Source: Chloroflexi bacterium UBA4730
Lineage (GTDB): Bacteria > Chloroflexota > Limnocylindria > P2-11E
Length of the DNA stretch: 34,457 bases
Direction of reading: 5' to 3'
Assembly: GCA_002404155.1 (NCBI GenBank)
Contig: DHJC01000041.1
Location: 1-34,457 of the forward strand
Shown here: one piece after another, positions 13,715 to 20,558 of the stretch
Layout: each line of letters opens with the position of its first letter
Numbering within the stretch: the stretch's first letter is position 1
The notes under the pieces: model-generated
What the model saw: only the letters and a program-made list of their open reading frames with translations
What the model was told of the DNA's origin: nothing
Database searches by the model: none
Made by a program: the position numbers and the translations under genes

Positions 13715-14914
13715 ATGGAGCGTGATCCGCGCAAGCCCGTAAGCCCCCGCACGAAGGCGCTCAGATTCATCGTCCTCGTCGGCGTCATGAGCTTCTTCGC
13801 GGACTTCACCTACGAGGGCTCACGGTCGATCATCGGACCGTACTTGGGACTCCTCGGCGCGAGCGCCGCGGCCATCGGCATCGTCACCGGGTTCGGCGAG
13901 CTGCTCGGGTACGGGTTGCGCGTCGCGTCCGGCCGGTTCGCTGACCGGACCGGGCAGTTCTGGCCGATCACGATCGTCGGCTACGTCGTGCAGATGGCCG
14001 CGGTCCCACTGCTCGCGCTCGCCGGAAACTGGCCGGTCGCGGCAGCGCTGGTCATCCTCGAGCGCGTCGGCAAGGCGACGCGCAACCCGCCGCGTGACGT
14101 GATGCTCTCGCACGCCGCGAAGGAAGCCGGCGGATATGGCTGGGCGTTCGGACTGCACGAGGCGCTCGACCAATCCGGCGCATTGGTCGGTCCGCTCATC
14201 GTCGCAGGGGTGATGTTCCTGCGAGGCGACTACCGCGTCGCGTTCGCAGTCCTTGCCGTGCCGGCGGTACTCACGCTCGCCGTACTCGCGACGGCAAGGC
14301 TCCGCTATCCGCGACCGGAGGAGTTGGAACACGAGGCCCCGGACCTCCAGACGAGCGGTCTGCCCCGGATCTTCTTCGTCTATCTCGCCGGCGCGGCCCT
14401 CGTCGCGGCGGGGTTCGTGGATTTCCCCTTGATCGCCTTCCACTTCGCGCACACCGCCAGCGTCGATCCTGGATACATTCCGGTCTTCTACTCCGTCGCA
14501 ATGGCCGTCGGTGGCTCGGGCTCGCTTGTTTTCGGCAGGTTGTTCGACCGGTTCGGCATTGGCATTCTCGTCCCGCTGACGGTCGTCACCGCGCTCTTCG
14601 CTCCGCTCGTCTTCTTCGGCGACTTTCCGGTGGCACTCGTCGGGATGGCGCTCTGGGGCCTGGGGATCGGCGTCCACGAGTCGATCATTCCTGCCGCGGT
14701 CGCCCCGATGGTGCCGAGGGGCCGGCGCGCATCCGCGTATGGGCTGTTCACGGCCGGCTACGGGGTGGCCTGGTTCGCGGGTAGTGTCGCGATCGGTCTG
14801 CTGTACGCGGTCTCGGTACCGGTGATCGTCGTGCTGTCGATCGTGCTCGAGCTGAGCGCGATCCCGATATTCCTCCTCGTCGCGCGGCGGCAGCGCGAGG
14901 TCGACGCGCCGTAA
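13715..14914 (+). CDS. MFS transporter, probable efflux
   Basis: A 399-residue membrane protein. I chose ATG 13715 because GGGAGG lies 7 nt upstream and the hydrophobic sequence begins right after (ALRFIVLVGVMSFFADFTYE). It has about twelve hydrophobic segments split by a central charged loop (~RYPRPEELEHEAPDLQ). Basic loop motifs such as GRFADRTGQ and FGRLFDRFG match the MFS loop 2-3 and 8-9 signatures. It is a major facilitator using the proton gradient; the substrate is unknown. The FADFTYEGSRSIIGPYLG opening is one I associate with uncharacterised bacterial MFS proteins. The gene stands alone between a coiled-coil gene on the other strand and a gene-free stretch. Confidence 0.85.
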   Translation: MERDPRKPVSPRTKALRFIVLVGVMSFFADFTYEGSRSIIGPYLGLLGASAAAIGIVTGFGELLGYGLRVASGRFADRTGQFWPITIVGYVVQMAAVPLLALAGNWPVAAALVILERVGKATRNPPRDVMLSHAAKEAGGYGWAFGLHEALDQSGALVGPLIVAGVMFLRGDYRVAFAVLAVPAVLTLAVLATARLRYPRPEELEHEAPDLQTSGLPRIFFVYLAGAALVAAGFVDFPLIAFHFAHTASVDPGYIPVFYSVAMAVGGSGSLVFGRLFDRFGIGILVPLTVVTALFAPLVFFGDFPVALVGMALWGLGIGVHESIIPAAVAPMVPRGRRASAYGLFTAGYGVAWFAGSVAIGLLYAVSVPVIVVLSIVLELSAIPIFLLVARRQREVDAP

Positions 14915-15266
14915 CGAACGCAGCGTTGCGCTTTGAGGACCGACTGGGAGTCAGTCGAGTCGCCGCGAGAACGGTCTTAATCATCAGGTCGCTTAACCGC
15001 TCGTCAGGAGGTCGAGCCAGCCGGCTGCGACCTCTACCGCGCAGCCACGCTCAAATGTGGTAACAGCGGCCGATTGTTACCGCGTCGCGGGTCGCGGAGA
15101 GGGTCGCGGCAGCGCGGGGGTCAAGCGCGCGGAAGTGATAACAGCTCAGGACGAGCGTGGGTGGCTCGGGCTGGCGAGCTGATCCAAGTCTCCGAGCCAT
15201 TCAAGTAGCGCGGGTGACTGCGGCTGGCCAGCTGATGAGTCACCGCCGCGAGCCGCGGCTACTTCT
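14915..15266. other. Gene-free interval with two small inverted repeats
   Basis: No gene is supported. CGACTG/CAGTCG at 14941-14957 forms a 6-bp hairpin shortly after the MFS stop but lacks a T-run. GGTAACA/TGTTACC at 15059-15081 is listed separately. Imperfect direct repeats ending in GAGCTGAT/CAGCTGAT lie near 15167 and 15220. Confidence 0.45.
15059..15081. repeat. Inverted repeat GGTAACA-N9-TGTTACC
   Basis: A perfect 7-bp dyad with a 9-nt spacer; a related GATAACAG half-site follows near 15137. Spacing and symmetry fit an operator for a dimeric regulator. No adjacent promoter-start pair makes the target obvious; the 49-residue gene at 15416 points away from it. Confidence 0.45.
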
Positions 15267-15416
15267 TCACCGTCCGCCGAGAGAGCCGCCGTACACGGTC
15301 TCGCCATCGAGCTTCGACCATGCCTTCTCCGCCTTGGCTTTGTCCGCGAAGACCACGATCGTGTCGTCTCCGGTGCGCTCGTCCCACGCGGTCACCACGT
15401 ACACGACGTCGCTCAT
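15267..15416 (-). CDS. 49-residue small protein
   Basis: A short gene with AGGAGG about 8 nt before the ATG at 15416. It encodes 49 residues: MSDVVYVVTAWDERTGD, then TIVVFADKAKAEKAWSKLDG, then TVYGGSLGGR. The pattern is two short beta strands, a charged helix (DKAKAEKAWSKL) and a final strand, a plausible complete mini-fold. The sequence has ordinary coding character, and the ribosome site is among the best in the window. No family is recognised and no export signal is seen. Its downstream end lies in the gene-free stretch with the GGTAACA dyad. Confidence 0.65.
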   Translation of the reverse strand: MSDVVYVVTAWDERTGDDTIVVFADKAKAEKAWSKLDGETVYGGSLGGR

Positions 15417-15604
15417 GCCTCAGACCTCCTGAGCCGATCGAGAGCGTCAAGAGTGCCGCGCCCCTACAGGCATGCCGTGATGCTCCGGTACGGGCGAGGG
15501 CGCGTGAACAGCCAGCGTCGCCGCCTTCGTCCTGGCCAGCGTCTTTCGGATCACGCCGTATTACCGCTCATCTGAACTCGATCCTGAACGACGCCCTGCG
15601 CCGC

Positions 15605-15886
15605 CTATGCGTGACGACGGCCCCACTCGTCTGGCTGTCTTCGAGTTCCTGGCGCTCCCGATCTACGTCTCGAACGTCGATGGGGAGGCGACAGGACGGG
15701 CAAAGCCTCACCGGGCAACCAGGCGAGGCGGGAGACGAGGGTGGCCCCGATCATCCGGCGGCCGGGGAAGATGAGTTTCTCTAACCAGACGGTGAGCAAT
15801 GTGAGGACCACGCCAATCGAGAGCCAGAACATGTGGACACCTGCCTCGTCCGCGAAGGCCTTCCATTGACGCTTCAGCCACGGCAT
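15605..15886 (-). CDS. Possible small membrane protein
   Basis: A 93-residue open frame whose first 60 residues look protein-like: MPWLKRQWKAFADEAGVHMF, then a single hydrophobic segment (WLSIGVVLTLLTVWLEKLIF) with flanking basic residues. The last ~30 residues are Arg/Pro-rich and look like out-of-frame GC-rich sequence, so the 3' end may be frayed. There is no Shine-Dalgarno before the ATG. It begins 20 bp after the end of an integrase remnant on the same strand. One-pass inner-membrane localisation is inferred. It could be the truncated N-terminus of a larger gene. Confidence 0.35.
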   Translation of the reverse strand: MPWLKRQWKAFADEAGVHMFWLSIGVVLTLLTVWLEKLIFPGRRMIGATLVSRLAWLPGEALPVLSPPHRRSRRRSGAPGTRRQPDEWGRRHA

Positions 15887-15906
15887 CTCAACGTAGGAGG
15901 TGTGGA

Positions 15907-16020
15907 TCAGCCGAACAGCGCCACCCCCATATCCTTCGCGGCTTCACGCTGCAAGCTCGGAACAACGTCGGAGTAGAGGTCCAACGTCACGGCAATCGTG
16001 GAGTGGCCCATCGCTTCCGA
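15907..16020 (-). pseudogene. Tyrosine integrase, C-terminal tail only
   Basis: In this frame the minus strand encodes SEAMGHSTIAVTLDLYSDVV followed by PSLQREAAKDMGVALFG and a stop. This is the last part of a tyrosine recombinase: the (A/L)GHS block carries the second conserved His, and DLYS carries the nucleophile Tyr. Immediately upstream a stop codon interrupts the frame and the remaining ~300 residues are absent. It is a clear remnant, of the LDLYS class, similar in type to the remnant at 32592 and unlike the intact integrase at 29811. It directly abuts the SnoaL-like gene's 3' end. Confidence 0.75.
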
Positions 16021-16050
16021 TCAGTTGCGCATCAGGCCCAACAACACGGA

Positions 16051-16425
16051 TCACTCAACGATCTTCCAGTACGAGTCCTTCCGGACGCACAGACCGTCGC
16101 GGAAGTCGAAGAGGTCGCAGCCGCGGACGTCGAGACGTCGGCCATCGGTCGTCGTCCCGTGGAGCCGCCACTTCGACACCCCGTGGTCTCCGCACACCCA
16201 GTGGTCGTCATCCCCGTAGGCGATGTCGGGAACGCCAGCGAACCGCGTCGCCAGGCCATCGCGGGCCGCAGACTTACCGACGTAGCGCGTACCCCAGGGA
16301 TCGCGGCCCCGGGGCATCTCAAGGACGCAGTCGTCCGCGAAGAACGACATGATCCGGTCGAGATCGTGTGCGTTGAACGCGTCTAGCAGATCGCGCAGCC
16401 GATCGACCGTCACGCCGTCGCCCAT
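16051..16425 (-). CDS. SnoaL-like / NTF2-fold protein
   Basis: A 124-residue protein with the classic SnoaL-like layout. The N-terminal helix LRDLLDAFNAHDLDRIMSFF is followed by ADDCVLEMP, then WGTRYVGKSAARDGLATRF, and strands DDDHWVCGDHGVSKWRLHGT, LDVRGCDLFDFRDGLCVRKD and SYWKIVE. NTF2-fold domains of this size act as small-molecule isomerases, hydrolases or binding proteins. Polar residues line the cone (D, H, W), but no specific reaction can be named. It is complete at both ends. No strong ribosome site is seen before ATG 16425. It is cytoplasmic. The neighbour to the left is an integrase remnant, so it may have been carried with or bordered by a mobile element. Confidence 0.82.
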   Translation of the reverse strand: MGDGVTVDRLRDLLDAFNAHDLDRIMSFFADDCVLEMPRGRDPWGTRYVGKSAARDGLATRFAGVPDIAYGDDDHWVCGDHGVSKWRLHGTTTDGRRLDVRGCDLFDFRDGLCVRKDSYWKIVE

Positions 16426-16670
16426 CCGAGCGGACTATAGCCACGCAGCGGTGGTGTTCGGCATTGCGTGCCCTACCCTGCCTGCCCTGCTGTCGGACGT
16501 CGCCTTGGAGACTAAAGATTGGCCGCAGGTGGCCAAACTTTCGCGTCCAGCTCAACTACTGAGCCGGAGACCACAGTTCGACGCCGGTGATGACCAGAGT
16601 TTGGCGGGCGTTTTGGCCGACACGGCGATAGTCGCTGACTCCGTTCGCTCGATGACGAGATTGGAAGGGC

Positions 16671-17177
16671 TTAGAACGCCCCGGGTTCGTCCTCGTCACG
16701 GATGGTCTGCGCGCCCGCCCCGTTCAGGACCTGCATCGCGCGGTTGCGCTCCTCGCCGGGGCACTGAACCGACACGACCGCGCCGCCGCGCCGGATCGCA
16801 CGGGTAAATGCGGCCGCGTCCGGCCCATGGCGCCCGAGGGTTGACCCGACGACCAGCCCGATGACCGCGAATCCGCCCACAGCACCGAAGAACCCGAGCA
16901 CGAGTCCGACCGGATCGTTCCCGAGGTTGCCCCAAATCCTGAGCACAACCACGAGAACGATTCCGATGATCGCGCCGACGAGGAATCCCTGCGCCGCGTA
17001 GGTGTTTCCACCGACCTCGGCCGCCCGCGACGGATCGTCAGCGACCATCTGGACGCGCCCGGCTTCAAACCCGGCCAGGTCGAGTGCGTGCATCGCCGCG
17101 ACCGCCTTCCGGTCATTGGCGAAGATGCCCACGACGGTGTGTCGTCGCGTGGCGTGGCTGACCTCCGTCATAGCCAC
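16671..17177 (-). CDS. Small membrane protein with glycine-rich hydrophobic segments (general-stress-like)
   Basis: A 168-residue protein. The N-terminal segment HTVVGIFANDRKAVAAMHAL followed by GFEAGRVQMVADD resembles the GSP17M/YflT-type domain, a small alpha/beta unit. Two glycine-rich hydrophobic stretches follow (FLVGAIIGIVLVVVLRIWG and LVLGFFGAVGGFAVIGLVVG). A second alpha/beta unit comes last (AFTRAIRRGGAVVSVQCPG then AMQVLNGAGAQTI). This suggests a membrane-anchored protein with cytoplasmic domains; homologues tend to be stress-induced, but no enzymatic role is known. The start is a GTG at 17177 or the ATG two codons later; neither has a strong ribosome site. Confidence 0.75.
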   Translation of the reverse strand: MAMTEVSHATRRHTVVGIFANDRKAVAAMHALDLAGFEAGRVQMVADDPSRAAEVGGNTYAAQGFLVGAIIGIVLVVVLRIWGNLGNDPVGLVLGFFGAVGGFAVIGLVVGSTLGRHGPDAAAFTRAIRRGGAVVSVQCPGEERNRAMQVLNGAGAQTIRDEDEPGAF

Positions 17178-17329
17178 AACGCGAGCATCAAGCGTGCCGT
17201 CAACTCACTTTGGGCCACGCTCACCGGAGCGGGTCGACTCGGGCATCGGTCTGCCACGTCCTGCGATGGATCGCGACCTTGGCACCGGCCGCCGAGGCTG
17301 TCGTGTAGGCAGTCTGGTAGCGCAACCCG

Positions 17330-17353
17330 TACACAAATCGGTCGTTTCGTGGT
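17330..17353. repeat. Imperfect palindrome, copy C
   Basis: TACACAAATCG-GT-CGTTTCGTGGT. It matches copy A (5728) over most of its length and shares the left arm with copy B (8439). The right arm runs directly into GTGGTTACGAGATCCGCG, which resembles the repeats at 17380 and 17404, so the palindrome and those repeats may belong to one element end. Confidence 0.55.
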
Positions 17354-17422
17354 TACGAGATCCGCGACCAACTGTGGCGGTGGCCATGTGAAAGTCCGCA
17401 CCTGTGGCCACGAGAAGTCCGC
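17350..17422. repeat. Three spaced GTGGCCA...AGTCCGC repeats, IS21-type end
   Basis: GTGGCCATGTGAAAGTCCGC at 17380-17399 and GTGGCCACGAGAAGTCCGC at 17404-17422 are spaced repeats. GTGGTTACGAGATCCGCG at 17350-17367 is a third, more diverged copy. Multiple ~20-bp repeats of this kind are characteristic of the ends of IS21-family elements. No istA or istB gene is present in the window, so this would be a solo end next to the 3' end of the broken DUF499 gene. Confidence 0.4.
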
Positions 17423-17471
17423 GAACGGACTCTTTTCAGATTTCTTCCAAGGACGGGACGGAACCGCGCCC

Positions 17472-19990
17472 CTATTCGACCCTCACCGCGTCATCGAGTC
17501 CGAGCTCCTTCAAGACCTGTCGCAGCTCTGCCGCCAGGATGGCAGCGTTAGCCGAACTGACGGTTACGGAGAAATCGACGCCCACCTTTAGATCAGACCC
17601 CGACCGCAACTTCGGAAGGATCTTCGTGCCGAGGCGATTCCATAACTCTGCGGGGACGGTGCCCACTAGTCGGAGGGTTGTCGTCGACACGTCTTTCCCG
17701 GGTTCGGGTGCTGACGCGGTGCCGGCGTCGGGAGCGGGCGGCAGTGTCGGCAGGGGCTCGGGTGGACCGCCAGCCCTGAGTGCCTGCGCCACGTTCTTCC
17801 TCAGCAGGAACACGTCGGCCTCGAAGGCGACCTCCTCCGTCCCCACGGGCTCCTTGAACCACACCCGCTCGTAGCTGTCGTCAGGTTTCCGGCCCGAAGC
17901 CAGGCCGAAGTCCCCGCGGTTGACGAACTCGACGACCTTGTCGCGCAATGTCGCGTCCGGATGGACGAGTCGAGTGAGCGAACCGTTGAGAAAGCTCTGC
18001 CGCAGGCTCGTGAGCGGCCACGCCCCCGACTCCTTAAGCGCCGGCGGCCAGTTGCGCTCGACATAGCCGGCGCCGACGGATTCGTTGAGCAGTGCCTCCG
18101 ACGTGAGCGCCGCGATCACCCGGCCGCACAGCGTCTCGCCGCTCGAGGAGTGCCCCGCACCCAGGTCGATCGCCTTGAGGCCGTCCGTCTCTTGGCCGTC
18201 CGCGACGACGGCGAAGCGGTAGTCGCCCCACACCCCGTCTTTTGCGGCCACCTCGGAGTCCTTCACCTTCGACTGAAGGTCGGCCCGGTCGCTCCTGTCG
18301 AACTCACCTCCGAGCGTCCCCTCGGCGACCTCGCGCGCCACCCGCTTCCACGCAAGCATGAGCTCGACCTTGTCGCGCAAGTCTCGGCCGGGCTTCTTGA
18401 GGCACCAGACGAGCGCGCCCGGGTAGAGCCGAGGCGACGTGCCCCGCTGCCGGGTCCACTCGGCGACCTGCACGCGCAGCGATCCGCCGCCCGACCACTC
18501 CAGCTCGGGATCGGCCACGAGCAGCGTGAGCCTCGGCGTGTCCGGGATCTCCGCCCCATCGCGGGCGAAGGAGATGACAGGGATGCTCGCGCCGCGCCGG
18601 AACTCGTCGTCGACGATCCTCCGCAGCGAGGGCTTGACCTCGGTCGCCTCGTCGAGCGAGGCGCGCCGATCGCTCACGACCTTCTTCATCGTGGGCTGGT
18701 AGCCGATGCGGAATCCATCCGAGCCCGCCTTGCGGATGAAGTAGGAGCGGTCCTCTAGCGCGGAGGCCGCGTTGTCGATCGAGGTCGTGTCCACCTCGGG
18801 CTCGCCGAGCGCGAAGCGCAGCTCGGGGAGGTGCGCGACCTTATCGGTTTGCCCGCCGGATGACTCGAACAGGATCGCGGTGCCAACGCGCCGATGGATG
18901 TCTCGCAGCGGACCCTTCGTGTCGGCGTCCAGCGCCTTGCTGTGTGCCTGCTCGCCGGCGATGTCCGTGTCGATCGCGGCGACGAGGCGCGACTCGCCGA
19001 GCTGCCCCAGCACCACGCCGCGGAAGCCCGGTTCATCGAGCGGTGCGGAGCCAAGCGTGATGAGCGGCTCGGTGCGGGCCTTGCGGTAGCCCTCCTGTGC
19101 GGCGATCGAGATCCACTGGGCGAGCATTGCCAGCGTGCCGCGCGTCTGCTGGTACTGCGGCAGCGCCTGCCACTTGCGCTGGAAGACCGAGAGCGTGGCC
19201 GGATGGAATGGATAACACGCCTCGAAGCGGCTGCGCAGGAACTCGCGGGCTTTGGTCTCTGTCGCGGCCGTGTCCACAGCGGTCCACTCGGGGGGGAGCT
19301 GCGCGCGTCGCTCGAAGCACCAGTCGGCGAAGGCCGTGGCGACGTTCCTGCGGACTCTTTCGCTCCCCAGGTCTTCGAAGAGTCGCCGCCGGATGACCTC
19401 ACTGATCTCCGTCTCGTCGTTGGCGATGAGGTCCTTTGCGACGCGCCGCACGACTTTCGAGATCCGGTCTTGCCATTGCTGATCCCACTCGGTCATCTCG
19501 ACCTGGCTGCGCGGCAGGCTGATCACCGCTGCGCCTCTCGTGGTGCCCGTCGTGGCGACGGTCAAGTTCTGGATGAAGGCGAGGAAGAACTCGGCGCTCC
19601 CGCGATGGCGGTTTAGGAAATTGAGCACCTCGTCGAACAACAGAAGGACCGGAGCATCGGCCGCCTGGAAGACGCGGGCGATGGACTCGGTTCCCGGAGG
19701 CGTTGTCCGCGCGGCGGGCCCAAGCGCCTCAACGCCTTTGTCGCCCGCAAGCTGGCGAGCGATATCAATCCACGGCGTCTCGCGGCCCGGCTGCGGGTCC
19801 CACGCGTTACCCACGAACACCGCGACCCTGGCCTTAGGAATGGAACCGACTCCCGCTTCGCGAACCAGATCCGCCACGCCGTCGTAGCCGGCCGCAGCGT
19901 TCCCTTGCGTCGCCAGGTGATACAGCGTCGTCAGCGTGTGGGTCTTGCCGCCACCGAACTGAGTGATGAGCGTCAGGACCGGCGCGGTGT
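17472..19990 (-). pseudogene. DUF499-family ATPase lacking its N-terminus
   Basis: An open frame of about 840 codons without an in-frame start. It begins at the junction near 19990 with PVLTLITQFGGGKTHTL (Walker A GGGKTHT, about 19944-19955) and continues through LYHLATQ to a Walker B-like PVLLLFDEVLNFLNRH. Long DUF499 body segments follow (CYPFHPATLSVFQRKWQ, GTLAMLAQW, RSYFIRK, GYQPTMKK) to a natural stop at 17472. DUF499 proteins are ATPases repeatedly found in anti-phage clusters with DUF1156 methylases and helicases; none of those partners is here. Family members usually start upstream of the P-loop; here that part is replaced by a DUF1810 gene fragment in a different frame. Probably dead, though internally undamaged. 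Confidence 0.75.
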
Positions 19991-20304
19991 GACGAACGGA
20001 ATTTCATATCGTCGGGATAGCCGAAGATGTCGGCAATCGAGCGCCCTTCAATGCCCGCGACCAGCACGCTGCATTCGCGCAGCCGCCGGCCAAGCACCGG
20101 ATGCGCCAAGTATGCGGCGGCTTCGTCGAGCGACGAGAGCGCGAACGTGCGCGCCATCATGCTGTGGCCCAGCCCCGTGATCTGCGGAAAGATGAACCAC
20201 ATCCAGTGAGTGCGCTTGCGGCCGGCGCGCAGCTCGCCGAGCACTGTTTCATATACCGGTTGCTGCGCATCGACAAACCGCTGCAATTGAAAGCGATCGT
20301 TCAC
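19990..20304 (-). pseudogene. DUF1810-family protein, C-terminus lost at the DUF499 junction
   Basis: From ATG 20304, 105 residues match the DUF1810 pattern: FQLQRFVDAQQPVYETVLGE, RKRTHWMWFIFPQITGLGHS, AYLAHPVLGRRLREC and IFGYPDDMKFRSS. Full-length members are around 140 residues. Here the last ~35 are replaced by the body of the DUF499 gene, and the frame runs on out of register into it, stopping near 19834. DUF1810 function is not established. The remaining N-terminal three quarters may still be expressed. The junction can be placed within a few bases of 19990 because both families' conserved residues abut there. Confidence 0.78.
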
Positions 20305-20331
20305 CGCTATCTCCGATTCTTAGCCGTCAAG

Positions 20332-20553
20332 GTGGGCCGTGTCGGCGAGTCGACGTACACCGTCGTGATCGACGCGAGCACCCGCCGCCGTTTCAAATTT
20401 CACGACGAGGGACTCCAACGAGGCCAGGGGTCTGACCACAAGATCGGGGTGAAGGGCTTCCTCTTCGGGATGACGCCGCCGTACGACCCCGAGACGATCG
20501 AGCGGGCGGTGAGCGAGGTGAAGCCGCGCTTCCTGGAGCTCGCCGCACAATAG
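20332..20553 (+). CDS. Unidentified C-terminal fragment or small protein
   Basis: About 73 codons from a possible GTG at 20332: VGRVGESTYTVVIDASTRRR, then GSDHKIGVKGFLFGMTPPYD and ETIERAVSEVKPRFLELAAQ. The sequence has coding character (PPYDPETIERAVSEVKPRF looks like a genuine helix), but I recognise no family. No ribosome site is seen. It abuts the start of the DUF1810 gene head to head, so its own 5' end may have been lost at that border. It ends 5 bp before the cyclase gene and could be the truncated upstream member of that operon. Confidence 0.35.
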   Translation: MGRVGESTYTVVIDASTRRRFKFHDEGLQRGQGSDHKIGVKGFLFGMTPPYDPETIERAVSEVKPRFLELAAQ

Positions 20554-20558
20554 CGACG

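Noticed and set aside
14941..14957. Hairpin after the MFS gene as an intrinsic terminator
   Set aside because: Stem of only 6 bp and no T-run.
17294..17325. D-arm-like AGTTCTGGTA-type sequence (GCAGTCTGGTAGCGC) suggesting a tRNA-Pro or tRNA-Met 5' part
   Set aside because: Acceptor and anticodon arms could not be fitted and the D stem is irregular; too weak to list as a tRNA fragment.
20101..20331. Upstream extension of the unidentified fragment at 20332
   Set aside because: This part is antisense to the DUF1810 gene and has no independent coding character.
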